Shown here: positions 23,996-36,187 of the stretch, piece by piece | How positions within the stretch are numbered: the stretch's first letter is position 1 | How the letters are laid out: every line of letters starts with the position of its first letter | Assembly: GCF_963675165.1 (NCBI RefSeq) | Contig: NC_087389.1 | Coordinates: 4,696,620-4,760,619, forward strand | Source of the DNA: Halichondria panicea | Taxonomy: Eukaryota; Porifera; Demospongiae; Suberitida; Halichondriidae | DNA length: 64,000 nt | Direction of reading: 5' to 3' | Notes under the pieces: model-generated | Databases searched by the model: none | What the model was told of the DNA's origin: nothing | Seen by the model: the letters and a program-made list of their open reading frames with translations, nothing else | Translations under genes and position numbers: made by a program

Positions 23996-25514
23996 CATTC
24001 AAGTCATGTCAATTGAGAAGGTGTAGCAACTCTAAAGTTCCCATAGAATCTATAGCCGAGAAGTGATTAGAGAGTTCGCCAGAAATTAAGGCTTTGAACT
24101 TTTTGAATTACCCAAATAGTCTATAATTACCAATAGAGGGTCTAGCTAGGCTGTGTGACATATCATCCAATTTATTGAGTGGGTGTCTTACATGTACATG
24201 TGTACATGTACATTGTTGTGGAGTAGGTGTGGTGTAGACATAAAAGGTATAAGCCACAAGTTTCCTTGGTCAAGGACATATGCACTGTCTGCCTGCAAAC
24301 CCTTCTTTACCTTCTGGCTGAGATTAATTATAAGGTGATGTATATGTAATACTTAGTAGACTACCACAGTAAAGAAGGGGGGGGGGTTGAAAACGGAGCA
24401 TTTACGCACAGTCAATTACTTCGAATTCTGTGTTTGATATCCATGCATATAATCATGTTGATCCGTGTTTTTCGCCTAAGCCAGATAGCCCACCAATCCA
24501 GCGGAAATGTTTTTACTATCATTTACCATTTGCAGCTCCCCTCTGATTCTTTGGCTGGCTGAGCATCTGCGCCGCGTCCATGCGTACTTACTGTGCATCA
24601 TATAGAAGCGTTGTGTATGTCATGTCACCTGGTCCAGCTAGCTAGGAGCTTGGATTTTTGAGTGTTGTATTATCGTTTCGGCTCCATCTATAGTGGCTTT
24701 GTTCTACAAGGAGAAGCTTGTGACTACACAGTACAATTGATTCTAAAGTAGCTGCATAGGCATTGTAATTAGTGAAATAAAAGCCTTGGTAGGTTGGTCT
24801 GTAACATTTACTTTTGCCTAATTATAAGCGGGTTTGACTAAACGTGTCTTGATAGTTGATTCATTGTTTGGCACAGTATTTTACGACAGAACATCTCCAG
24901 TCATCATGGCATGATTATGACTCTACTGTAATACCTCAAAGTGAAACAGTGCAGATAGAAATCCTAAGAATGTGCTTCCTATGCTGTTTTTATTGCTTGA
25001 AGGGGACTCACTAACTATTACTGCTGTCTTGCTGTGACTGTTCCACTAGCCACAATAAATTATTGCTAGCTTGCTTAACCTAGTACTACTGTATGAGCTA
25101 GAAAACATGGCCTGGAAGAAATACAGACGAAAACGCGAATCGTAACCACATTGCGTCCAACCCCCTTCCCTTTGGTAGTACATATTGCTATCGTAAACTG
25201 GTTAACTATTATACCTATTATAGACAGGTAATAATTTTAGAGTTTTCAGATTTGACTCTATTTTTAGGGCACTATATAATTCATTAGTCAATTTTAAGGT
25301 TGAAGGGAACGTTTGGGAGTCAGGCTAGCTTGATTAGCATAATTATACTCTTATTAAAAGGTAATTCATAATCCTCTTTCAGTCGAATGGCCAAGGCAGA
25401 AATTTATCGCACAGACCGGAAGTACTTCCTGTTGTCCATTTGGATATGCGGTTTCAAGCTCAATTTTTGCACAAACTTTAGCTTAATTAGTGTAGCATTT
25501 TATCATTGTCTATA

Positions 25515-25850
25515 CAGTGGAACCTCCATAAAACGAACACTATTGGGGAACAGCCTTTTGGCCGTTATAGAGAGGTAGTCTTCTTTGGGAGGTTTTGATT
25601 GCCAGCTATAATTATATGTATGCTCTATGAGTCGTTTTTTGCTGCAAATGAATCTTGGAGCATGCTAACTGCTTCTTAGCTCATACAAGCTTTGAAAGGC
25701 TGTAGAGACAAGCTACAGCTAGATTTTCACGATTGTAAAAAATAATGCTATCTCAGCAATAATTTTCTGCTAATTCTGGGTGTGGCTGTCCGTTCTGGGA
25801 GATTATTTTCCATTGCTAAAGCTGATCAGAGACTACAAAGCTGCTCGTTA
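25515..25850. mobile_element. Truncated CAGTGGAACCTC element (Tc1/pogo-like ends)
   Basis: The left end CAGTGGAACCTCCATAAAAC, preceded by TA, and about 300 following bases match the complete element at 51052-51476. The right inverted terminus is not found, so this copy is truncated or decayed. No transposase frame is present. Confidence 0.65.
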
Positions 25851-26509
25851 TGTATTCATTACGGTGGAGCATATAAAAGTTTAGCATGATTTTACACACG
25901 GAATTACAAGAGTGTCTAGCTTTTGTAAGCTATAAAACAATGCACATACACATACATCGTGTTACAACAACAAAATGTAATACAATGGGGAAGTTAATAC
26001 ACTGGGGAATCACAAGGAGATCTGTTAAGAGACTTTTTCACTCAAAATAGAGCATGTGACATCCATGCACTGTCCACATCCAGACGAATCAAATACCCTT
26101 ACAGAGAGCTAGGGTTGATCAAAATTATCCCCTTAGTATAGTGTTCTCCATGCAGTCTCCCCTCTTATTCTTCATATGCCTCCGAGTACTCCCACCTCAA
26201 ATCCTGAGCTGATAATGCAGAAGCAGAAGCTAGTAAAGACACCCAAAATACACTTAATCCACATACTGGCTTGTTGCCATGCAAGCTCAAGTATGATTAC
26301 AATCCACCTGTAGCTGAAATGATGCCCTTCCAGTTTGTAGAGCTATTTCCTACCATATAACTATAACTAACGCGTGCTTCTAAACTGGCCTCAAACTCAA
26401 GCCCCTCGTTTTTGCTTACTCTCCAACATGACGTAATTATTAAATTAACCGTTAGGCATTTATACATAGACTTAAGGTGCCTTGGCCGTTTGACTGTTAT
26501 TAGAGCGGA

Positions 26510-26900
26510 CATAATGTAAATGTCACGAATGCTATAACTCAGAATCTTGCTATATTCTTTAAGGGTTTAGGTTACAGGGACTAGACTCTCTAGCCAGCCC
26601 CACATCCGCAAGGGAAGGACTGGTATAGATTGTTATTCCAGTGGAATTTTAATGACTTGTGTGACATCATCATGTGGTTTGTACAGTGGTCAATATTCAG
26701 TTGCATGCGTGCATGGGTTATCCTAACCTGACAACGTGCTCTATACTAATTATGGTGTTGGTTCCGCACTCTGATTGATCATTACCAGATTTACGTAATC
26801 GCACAACTCTCAGATAGGCAATGCACCAGTCCCTTCCCTTGTGGAGGCGAGATGTGAGATTGGATTGGCTATAGCGGCAACACTTTCCTATGGGGAAAGG
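26510..26900. repeat. Segment duplicated upstream of ANK-Roco copies 2 and 3 (second copy)
   Basis: This is the counterpart of 12400-12880. It lies about 200 bp before the start codon of copy 3, which makes it the likelier original arrangement of 5' flank and gene. Confidence 0.7.
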
Positions 26901-27100
26901 TATAGCGATTCAACCATATCCTACATGTAACACCACTGTACACATTATCCACTCTCTGGATTAAAACCCATGAAGAGATGAGAAAGAAGCGCCAGATACA
27001 ATTTCTATAATAATACAAATGTACGACAAAAAACTGTATAAATGGTGTACTATTTATAATTTATACAACTGACTATTATAGATATATCGCCACAATCAGT

Positions 27101-30100
27101 ATGTCGGACAATGAAAAGTTTAAGAGATTGTTTGAATTCTGTGTCAAAGGGGATCGAATTGGTCTAGCTGATTACATCATTACCAATGGTTGTAACCCAA
27201 GTGCGTACGATGCTCATGACAGTCTCGGTAAAACAGCTCTTCATATTGCATGTCAGCATGGACACTTGCTCACCGTACGCTCATTGATAGAAGTGTTCGG
27301 TTGCTATCGATTTATTAGAGATAATGCTGGAAATCTTCCTGTTCATTATGCTTGCCTGCACGGTCATTTACCGATAGTAGACTACTTACTTCACTTTAAG
27401 GGTGTGAACATTACTAATGCAGTTTTTAAGACTGACTCTGAAGGCAACAACTTGCTCCACAAAGCTTGTCAGTCTGGATCAACACCTGTTGTCAGGTATT
27501 TACAAGCAATACTCTGCTACAACTCAAAGGATCATGTTTCTAGAAAGTTGAATTTATATCACGATAGTCATGAAACATACAACCTAGCCACAAGTGTGAA
27601 ATTACTATTACACCGAAAACTTTTATTAATCCATTGTCTGTTGACCAAGAATAAACGTGGTGACACTCCTCTGCATATTGCATGTCGTCATGGTCATTTG
27701 CCTATTCTGAAAATATTCAAGGTATACATACCACTCTTGCAACATCTTAAGCTATCAATAACTGCTAGCAAGTCGACACATTATGATGTTGCTGCCTTCA
27801 TTTTAACAGTGGGCACTAAACTTGCTTTTGTTGATGTTGACTCTGAATCACTACTTGGAGGCCCAGTTTTTCCAAACATTCAATCATTTGAGCTGCTGAC
27901 CGACCCAATAGTAGAAAAAGAACGATTTTATCTACTCAAAAAACTATCGATTCAATGTCAATCATGTTGGAAATTATTTGATCTCGAAGACATTTCTAAT
28001 TTTAATCGTAACGATTTAACAGGTGTTTGCCCAACTTGTTTCGACCTTAGCTCAAGAGATAGGTTTTACTTTCATTGCAATAAATGTGAAAAGTATTTTA
28101 TTCATCAATCTCTATCATCGAAATGTAGGGAATGCTTTTTTGAAGGTGAAATTAATCTAATTAAATCTATTATCAACACTGAACCCCCACAAACTCTGTT
28201 TGAAAATGACGATCAGTTTGGCTTTGATTTTTTTTGTATGTCTGTTGGTCATTCAGCCGCTCAGAGTGGTAATATACAGGCGTACAAGCAAATAGAAGAC
28301 GTTCATTTGGTAGTGCCTAGTGCTGAAACACTCCTTCATGCAGCATGCATCTCTGATAATGTTTTTCTTGTTGACTACATCATGGCAACAGCAAAGTATG
28401 GGATTGATGTACTTGACTCTAATGGAGTTACTCCTTTACATGTAGCTTGTGAGTGGGGCTCGCTTAAAGTGTTTTCACATCTGTCCCGTTTAATTGTATC
28501 GGTAGTGGATATCCCCAACAAAGAGCTTTTGCTTTTACTTGCTTGCGAACATAATTGTGTTGATTTGTGCAAAAAGGTGATTGCTGTGTTTGGCTGTGTC
28601 ACACTTCAATCAAATTATGATTTTGAAACTCCGTTGCATGTAGCTAGTGCTAATAATAATATCGAACTTGTCATGTTGATTGTTGAAGAGGGTGGCCTAT
28701 GCTTCATAGATAGTATTGACGAGTTTGGAGACACTCCTCTTTTTAATGCTTGTCGTTGCGGAAACTTAGAGATGGTTAAGTATCTTATTGAAAAAGGTTC
28801 AAATCCTTTATTTGTGAATGCTGTAACAAAAGAAACAGCTGCCCACATTGCGTGCAGAATGGGTAACTCAGACATCCTTTGTGAAGTGATTAAGAAACCT
28901 ACGGACAATTACCCTTTATCAGAGAACTGGTACGGGGCAAAACCAATTCATTTGGCCATTGACAGTGACTGTAAAAAATGTGTGGAATTGTTGGTACAAC
29001 ACACCCGAATGGATTTAAACCAGGTGCTTAATAACCGAAATCAAACCCTAGCTCATTTTATCTCAATGACTGGGAAGCTGGAATTTTCTGAATCATGTCT
29101 CAAGGTGTTACACGATTCACTAGACTGGAATGCTGTGGATTGCAATGGTACCATGGCTCTTCATAACGCTTGCATGAGTGACAATGAAAACGTTGTGAAG
29201 CTTATTGTTGATGTATGCTCCATCACACTACAAACCAAGAACACCCTCAATACCCCGGTACATTTTACGGCTCAATTGGGAAGCATGGAAATATTTAGAT
29301 TGCTAATGCAAAGGAAATCTCAGATTGCTGGTTCATTGGATGAATATAGAGATATCAATGGTGAAACTCCTCTTTATTTAGCCTGTCGAAGAAATTTTGA
29401 ATCCTCATACGAAATGGTCTCTACTTTGTGTGAATATTGTTCTGTGACAGCTCAAAACAAAAAACTACAAACACCCTTGCATATTGCTTGTCAAACTGGG
29501 AATATTGCTGTTGTGAGATTTCTTTCAGAAAGATTTAATGGAGATTATGTAGATGAGGAGGAAAACACGGTATTACACATAGCCTCAGAAAATGACTCTT
29601 TAGAAGTAGTCAAAACTGTCTTAAGTCTCGTTTCTCCTGTATGCAAAAACAAAAATGGTGAAACTCCAATTCACATTGCTTGTAGAAAGGGCAGTGTAGA
29701 TATTGTTCGAGCTCTTGTTGGCAAGAAAGTAGATCTTGTTTATACAACCAGCGGAAACTCATATTTGCATTCAGCATGTAAAGGCGAATCTCTTGAGGTT
29801 GTCGAATTCTTGCTCAAAGAGAGTGGACTAGACTGTAGCCAAATGATGGTGGAGAATGAAGAAGGCAATACACCATTGCATTGTGCTTTTCAAGAAGGGT
29901 TGTTGGACATCATCTTGTTTCTGTTAAATTGTAACCAATGGCATATTCTACAAAAGCGAAATAAAAGCGGATTAACTCCATTCTATTGCATTTTGGCTTC
30001 TGAGCACGTGGCCGTTACAAGGCAGCTTTTGTCAAGTACAGATATTGACATAAATATATTATACACGCGTGAGGAGCCGCTGCTGCATTGCATCCTAAAA

Positions 30101-33100
30101 TATTCAAAGGATGTTCCATCAATTCGTAGTTTGGTTCGTTTTATCGTAGAAAACGACATTTGCGACCCACTAGCGTGTGATTCTGAAGGATATTCAATTT
30201 TACACTATTTTTTCATTCGAATTATGGAGTGGTACCTTTTAGGGAGAGAATTGCACCCATATCTCGACTTAGTGCTCCCAGATCTCTTGGATTACCTCCT
30301 GGAAATACCACGAGCTCAGATAAGCAAGCAGAATCAATGTGGGAATTCCCTGCTGCACACTTTTGCAATGCATAGCCAATATAATATATATAAGATTGAA
30401 TATCTGGAGAAGCTACTACGTAAAGCAGATATTAGGGACTCAGTAAATACAAAAAATGCCGAAAAAAAAACTCCTATTCAGTTAGCACAAAGAGGGAGGT
30501 CTACTCGTCTACTAATAAAGTATGGTGCTAACCCTGGCGAAGTTTCAGAACAATTAACTTCTATTCTTAACAAGTTTAAGAAAAAACACCCGCTAAAACC
30601 TTCGATTAAGATTGTTGTTGTTGGTAACTCAAAGGCTGGAAAAACAACGCTTATTGAAACCATAAAACATTTTGACTCCCCAAATGCAGCTAGTACAGAG
30701 CCCATGGTTGTTGAAAGCCCTACAGCTGGAGTAAAGATAACTGATCACACCAGCCAAGTTTTGGGTCTCATCACCTTCTATGATTTCGGTGGCCAGCCGG
30801 AATTTGAAAGCGTAAATGCTGCATTCTTAAGTAATGCTGTTTCTCTGGACTATCCTCCTATATTTTTGTTGCTAGTTGATGTTGCTAGATATGTCTCTCA
30901 ACTTGCACGAAACACTCAGTACTGGCTTACTTACATTAGAAACTGTATCCCTAATCAACTGGAGGTCCCACCACATGTAGTTGTCATTGGTAGTCATGCT
31001 GACTCCATTCAGAACACTGAACATTTTAAATGCCATTTCAAATCTGTTGTTGAGAAACTCTATTGTGACAAATTTCATATAGCTGATCCAATTCTGTTAG
31101 ATTGCCGTGCAATATGCTCTGAGCAAATACAGAAGTTACATCAAGTGTTGGCTGATAGCAGCACTAGCTTACAAAAAACTCTCGAGATTGATTGCCGATG
31201 TCATGTACTGTATGCCTTCTTATCAAATTGGTTTGCTAACGTCTCAGTCGTTAAATTTTCTGATGTGCAAGCAAAAGTTGACTCTGTAACGGGCTCAAAA
31301 TATTATGATAAGGATATTTTGCTCCCAAGTACCACACCTGACTTGTTGCCTTTACTGGAAAGCCTCCACTCTGGAGGGCACATTGTCTTACTGAATAGAA
31401 AGCATGTAGACAACTGCTGGATTGTCTTAGACAGCAAACTATTGTTTGAAAAGGTGAATGGGACTCTTTTTTGCCCAAGTGATCCTGGATTTCACCCAAA
31501 ATTACCAAAAAATATTGGTGTCTTAACTCGGAAAGATCTTGAATCACTTTTTGGGACGGAACATCTTGAATCAATCATTGCATATGTCATGTACTCGGAG
31601 TTTTGTCAGAAGATTGAAGATTCAGAAGTTTTACAATTGATTGAAACTGCTTGTTCAACTGTGTCCAAAAACGGCAGTGAACGAACCAGTATGTTGTTTA
31701 CCCCGTCACACCTTAGTGAAATGCAGACAGATACTGCAGGTTGTATTGAAAGTGATACTACTAGTATTACTATTGCTTCCACCACAGATGAACTCGAGAC
31801 TTACTTCTTTTTTCCAGGATTAGTGAAACGGGAACGTCCCAATAATGTGTGGAGTGATGGTGGTGGAGATTCATCCTATACTTTCAGTTGGTGTTTGATA
31901 TGCTATGATAATAATTTTTTGGACACAAGATTCTTGCAAGTGCTTCTACTGTGACTCACTTTCAATTTTGCTACTGCAGTTGAGCAGCTTCGATGCTATT
32001 GCAACATTTGGAAGAATGGCATTCATTGGAGCACCCATCAAGGTGTGGAGGTGTTAGTTGAAATTGTGGAACAAAATACTGCTGTAGTACTATTGATGAG
32101 ATTTACTGAAGGACTTGAAATAGAAGGAGTCAAGCTTCGTTCTAAAATAATCAAGAAAATCCTTGTCACCAAGAAAGAATTTTGTCAGAATGTGGAAGTA
32201 ACTGAGTTTGTACTCCCAAAAACTGTCCAATATCCTATCAACATTCACCAAGCAGCAAAAATTTCTATCTCTGAAGTTGCACGGGCATTTACTCACAATT
32301 ATCCCATTGTAATTGATTTAAAGCAAAAGAATCATCTTTTATCAAAACTTCTCTATTATGAGCCTCCCCTTGATAGCAAGTCCATTGAGTACTTGTGGTC
32401 TGAAACGGATGAGCAAAAAGAAGTTTCATCTGAACTATTGTTAAATATCTCTCAATCACTTGAGAAACCAACTCATAAAGAAATGAGAGAACGGGGAAAA
32501 GAACTCATTGAACAAATTGATTCTTATCTAAATCGAGATAAGATGTCTTATGAGGCACTGAGAAAACTTATTGGCAGTTTTAGTATCTTTGGCGATCGGA
32601 ACCCTTTGGTAAGTGAGATATCATATCACACAACTTACATTAATTATGTGCAATGCACTTTTTTCAATTTAGAAATTAGCCTCAGTGAAAGAACATTACC
32701 CGGAGATGTACGACGAAGAATCCCCCAATATTAATGGTAAATGAAACCATTAATGTCACGCTTGTATATAATTTATGCTGTCGTACTGTAGCTCCCAGCT
32801 TCAGTATAGTCACACAAAGGCTGCAGGACCACAACATAGGAGCTGATAACCCTCTGCAAAGCCTACCTCCACATTCAATAGTGAGCCAGGATTCTCAAAT
32901 AACCAATGTGATTACAATTCGAACGGTCACTGAAAAGGTAAGCTGAATAGTTCTTTTGATTATAATTATAGCATGGATCCACAGATTGGCTCTTCTGTTG
33001 TGTCTCTCCCAACTAGTGCACCTGTAACGTACAGTAAGTTGGTTTATAGCCATGTATGTGCATAATGCATTTTCCTCTGCTCATAATAATAATATTTTAT

Positions 33101-34010
33101 GTGCACTCATATACGGCGTACGCATATTTATGTGTAGATACCTCAGGACCTTGTAAGGTGACTGTGAATGAGCTAAAGAAGGAATTCAATATTAGCGATG
33201 ATCAACTTGGCAATAGAGTCGAAAAATCCGACATTAAGAACTTGGCTTCTTTTTTTGGTGATGTAGAACTCTATCTCCCGGGCTTAGGTCTGTGTGAAGC
33301 AGATGAGGCAGATGTCCGAACAGCAGTTCACCTTCATGGCAATCAAACTGGAATGAACAAAGCTCTTACCATTTGGATTAACTCGTGTAAAGCAACTTTC
33401 AAAGATTTGATTTCAATCGCTTTGGATGTACGTAAAGCAAATGTGGCTGAAAAGATTTGCAACTATTTGCAGCAAAACAGTGAGTGCATGCATGTGCAGG
33501 TTGTGCATGCTTCCTACGTGTGCATATAAACATATCCATATACATGCATGCATAATTATACCCTTGGTAATTTTCGGAATTTGGCGAATCAATGTGAGAA
33601 TCCCAGCTTGCAGTAAAATTATCGCATGATCGTCAAAATAAACATTGCCAATAATTATAGTTCAATTGCCTCCTTCATGCATGCCAAATTTACCTGCTTA
33701 TAAATTATATGCGGTTTATATCGTATATAGCAGGTTATTTTCGTGGTTATTTTCGTGCTCAAGCTGACCTCCACGAAATGTTAACTTAAGCGTGGCTTAC
33801 CGGAACATATAAATGCAGTGCAGGCAACGAGACTAAACAAAATTTATACTCACGAAAATCACCGTTCGCATTATACGGTATGCGGTAATTGTATGGAACC
33901 CTCGTTTATGTTGTATATTGAACCATGCATTCACAGATTGCAGTGAATCCAGTCTACAAAGTAGCCCACCACCCCCTAAACGACCAAGGCGTGACCCAAA
34001 CATGCGGTAG
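27101..34010 (+). CDS. Ankyrin / zinc-ribbon / Roc-COR / death-domain protein, copy 3, complete except for one in-frame TGA
   Basis: Predicted exons are 27101-32608, 32673-32736, 32792-32937, 32985-33033, 33138-33479 and 33937-34010: 6183 bases, or 2061 codons counting an internal TGA. Ankyrin repeats fill about 1-1140, with four CxxC pairs (CQSC at 286, CPTC, CNKC, CREC at 342) at the same place as in copy 1. Roc carries GNSKAGKT at 1175-1182, DFGGQPEFES and GSHAD. COR-like sequence follows. Exon 5 encodes a death domain (GNQTGMNKALTIWIN, LISIALDV) and the C-terminus is a basic PPPPKRPRR tail. TGA at 31952-31954 replaces an arginine codon present in both paralogues (LLLRLTF), and the frame continues undamaged to the end. 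It may be a recent or polymorphic null allele, a sequencing error, or a truncated product of 1617 aa lacking the death domain. Confidence 0.85.
33719..33883. repeat. MITE of the GCGGGTAATTTTCG family in the last intron of copy 3
   Basis: The left end GGTTATTTTCGTGG, with AGCTGACCTCCACG inside, faces CTCACGAAAATCACCG and TATACGGTA at the right. The internal part matches the element at 55720-55906 (CAAGCTGACCTCCA). Confidence 0.6.
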
Positions 34011-34456
34011 GATTTTGAATTATTTGAATATGTACTAGCAGTATCATTAACTGCTGTCAATTTTTTTGTGGCACTATTTTATTATTGTTTTGCCAGGTCA
34101 CTTTATCTGAATGTTAATTTTGAACAATTATTAGCTATATTATTTATATACCTTTTCCTTTAAAAAAGCGTGCACATACCATAATTATGTCTATATAATT
34201 ATTATAGTCTTTCTAGCTTGCTCAAGATTTCACAGACTTATACATTATAGCTATAATGTATGTATAATCATTATACAGTAGTTCAATTTTTTCATGACCA
34301 CTTTAGTTATTGTAATACGCCTCGTTCCAGGCCAATTTTTCTATATCAAGCATCAGCACAATTTATGATTAGACAATAATTATTCATGATAAGTGTATAT
34401 TATACAAGTCATGTAATTCATCAATTGAAAATATGTAGCAACTTCTAAACTAGTTC
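34011..34456. other. Short intergenic region between convergent copy 3 and SSR4
   Basis: AT-rich sequence holding the 3' untranslated ends of both convergent genes. A diverged copy of the CATCAGCACAAT motif also found after copy 2 is visible near 34350. No further gene is seen. Confidence 0.6.
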
Positions 34457-35979
34457 CTAGTCCTGAATCTTGGTCTTGGTAGTGAAGGCCAGCCACCAAA
34501 CAAGGAGCGCTATCACCATGGCAATGAACGAGGGGGCGATCCACAGACTGCTCCTGGCTCCCTACACAAGGCAAAAAGAGATCACATGATAACTGAAGCC
34601 TATAGAAAGACATAAAGTTAGTCATATTATAAGAATGGTTGAGGCATCACCGCACTAAGCACTGTGGCTCACCCTGTGATCAATGTTAACTGAAAAGAGA
34701 GGCTTTGCTGTCAACTCTTCACCATAACGAGCAGACTGTGTGTGTGTGTGGAGGGGGGGGGGGGGGGAAGTAGGTGAAACAGTGGTCGAAAGTAAGAGGC
34801 ACGTGCACAATGTATATGCATTATATCTACATGTATTAACACAAACAGACAATGACGTCATTGAATGGCCCCCTACAACCTGCACCTTTATAGACCTGCT
34901 TTGACTATACATACATGTATTCTGGCAACCACTAAAGCACACATACACATGCACCAAGACACAACAAACCTACCACAGACACATGTACTGTACAGGAACA
35001 CACAATCTGAAGTACACATGCAAAAACACACACTCACCTTTTTAATGGCGGCTGTCCCCTCATCGTCAAAGAACTTGATGGTCCTCTGTCCAGTCGCAGC
35101 ACTTTCATGGCTCTCAGTCCAACTCACCTACATTGTACAAGTACACAGTACGGTAACGACAATGTACACACAGCAGGCCCTGGGGCCAATGTTAGAGTAA
35201 CTAATGGGATCTATACAAGATTACAACAAAACGTCCGCCACGGCATTAGGGAAATTAATAATTAATTACGTCCTACACAATGTGTAAAGAGAGCACACAG
35301 AAATTAATAAATGCACATGCAGAGATTATATACATTGCTCCCAATTAATAATAGTCAGCGGGCACTATACAATAATAATTATAAGTTGTACTTGTTAACG
35401 AGCTAGGGATCACCTGATACTCGTTGTCTCTGGCAGACCTGGCGGCCTGGATGAGCTGTCCGTCCACCAACCCATGAATAATCAGACTCTGCGTAGAGGA
35501 CACATACAGACAAAACGATACAAATCTGACTATAGTAAAACGTTATTACTGGGATCACCACAAAATTAATCAGTGTAGGTAAATTAGCATACTCCCACGG
35601 ACATTTGCAAAGGGAATAAATTGTGAGATATATGACAGTAGTTGAATAATAGCCACACATTTTTAATTGTCAGCTATTAGAGATAGTATTACATGTGTAT
35701 GTGTATGTACTTACATCTCCTCCGTCACACTTGACATTGACTTTGATAAGAAACGCTGTTTCCGTTGACAGTAGTACATCGTTAGTGGAGTACGTCTCAC
35801 TGGTCACACTTGGGTTGGTACAGGCACCTGTATAGAGACACACAGTGACAAACGTACCCACAAGTGAACACATATCCTAAATAATACCCACCCTTAGAGT
35901 GAAAATGGCTGCTTTGCTCACCTCTACTGTAGAGAACAGCCACTGATAGGAACACTAGGAGAGAGAGGAGCTTGGCCAT
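34457..35979 (-). CDS. SSR4: Translocon-associated protein subunit delta (TRAP-delta)
   Basis: Predicted exons, in transcript order: 35979-35922, 35827-35715, 35488-35414, 35127-35038, 34735-34673 and 34561-34457. They give 167 aa, against about 173 in vertebrates. The N-terminus MAKLLSLLVFLSVAVLYSRG is a signal peptide. The luminal part has the family pattern: a cysteine just after cleavage, YSTNDVLLSTETAFLI, a second cysteine in VKCDGG, FFDDEGTAAIKK and FSVNIDHR. One membrane segment (SFIAMVIALLVWWLAF) and a short cytosolic tail (TTKTKIQD) follow. TRAP is an ER membrane complex at the Sec61 translocon that helps insertion and glycosylation of secretory proteins. The gene is divergent from GRIPAP1, and the two starts are about 208 bp apart. 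Confidence 0.95.
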
Positions 35980-36085
35980 TCTATTGAGACGAGTTTGGCT
36001 TGAAATTGAGTCGACAAACAAAGAAAACCAGAAACCTTTGTCACACGTATAAAAATATTTCAGGTGAGAATGGAGTTAACTTCAA

Positions 36086-36150
36086 TGACCTTTGACCCGA
36101 TTGCAAGTGGATTCCAAGCCCAAGGTTAGAGGTCGAAGGTCATTGACCTT
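36086..36150. promoter_or_regulatory. Nuclear-receptor-like half-site cluster in the shared SSR4/GRIPAP1 promoter
   Basis: TGACCTTTGACC at 36086-36097 is a direct repeat of the AGGTCA half-site with one-base spacing (DR1), read on the minus strand. AGGTCGAAGGTCA at 36130-36142 is a second DR1-like site. AAGGTCATTGACCTT at 36136-36150 is an inverted repeat with one-base spacing (IR1). All lie between the two divergent start codons. DR1 sites are classic targets of HNF4/RXR-type receptors; binding in this organism is inference. Confidence 0.5.
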
Positions 36151-36187
36151 CAGGGCTAGTGGATAAAGATTGGCTGTAGAATTAGAA

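Larger units (their letters stand above)
23653..27100. other. Spacer between ANK-Roco copies 2 and 3
   Basis: No exon is recognised in about 3.4 kb. It contains a direct 45-bp duplication (23899-23995), a truncated CAGTGGAACCTC element (from 25515) and the duplicated upstream segment (26510-26900). Motifs near 24200-24290 (GGAGTAGGTGTGGTGTA) recur near 12280, in the spacer before copy 2. This supports a duplication unit that included flanking DNA. Confidence 0.6.

Noticed and set aside
36170-36187. Earlier start for GRIPAP1 at 36170
   Set aside because: The codon there is TTG; the first ATG in frame is at 36188 and gives a consistent 807-residue product.
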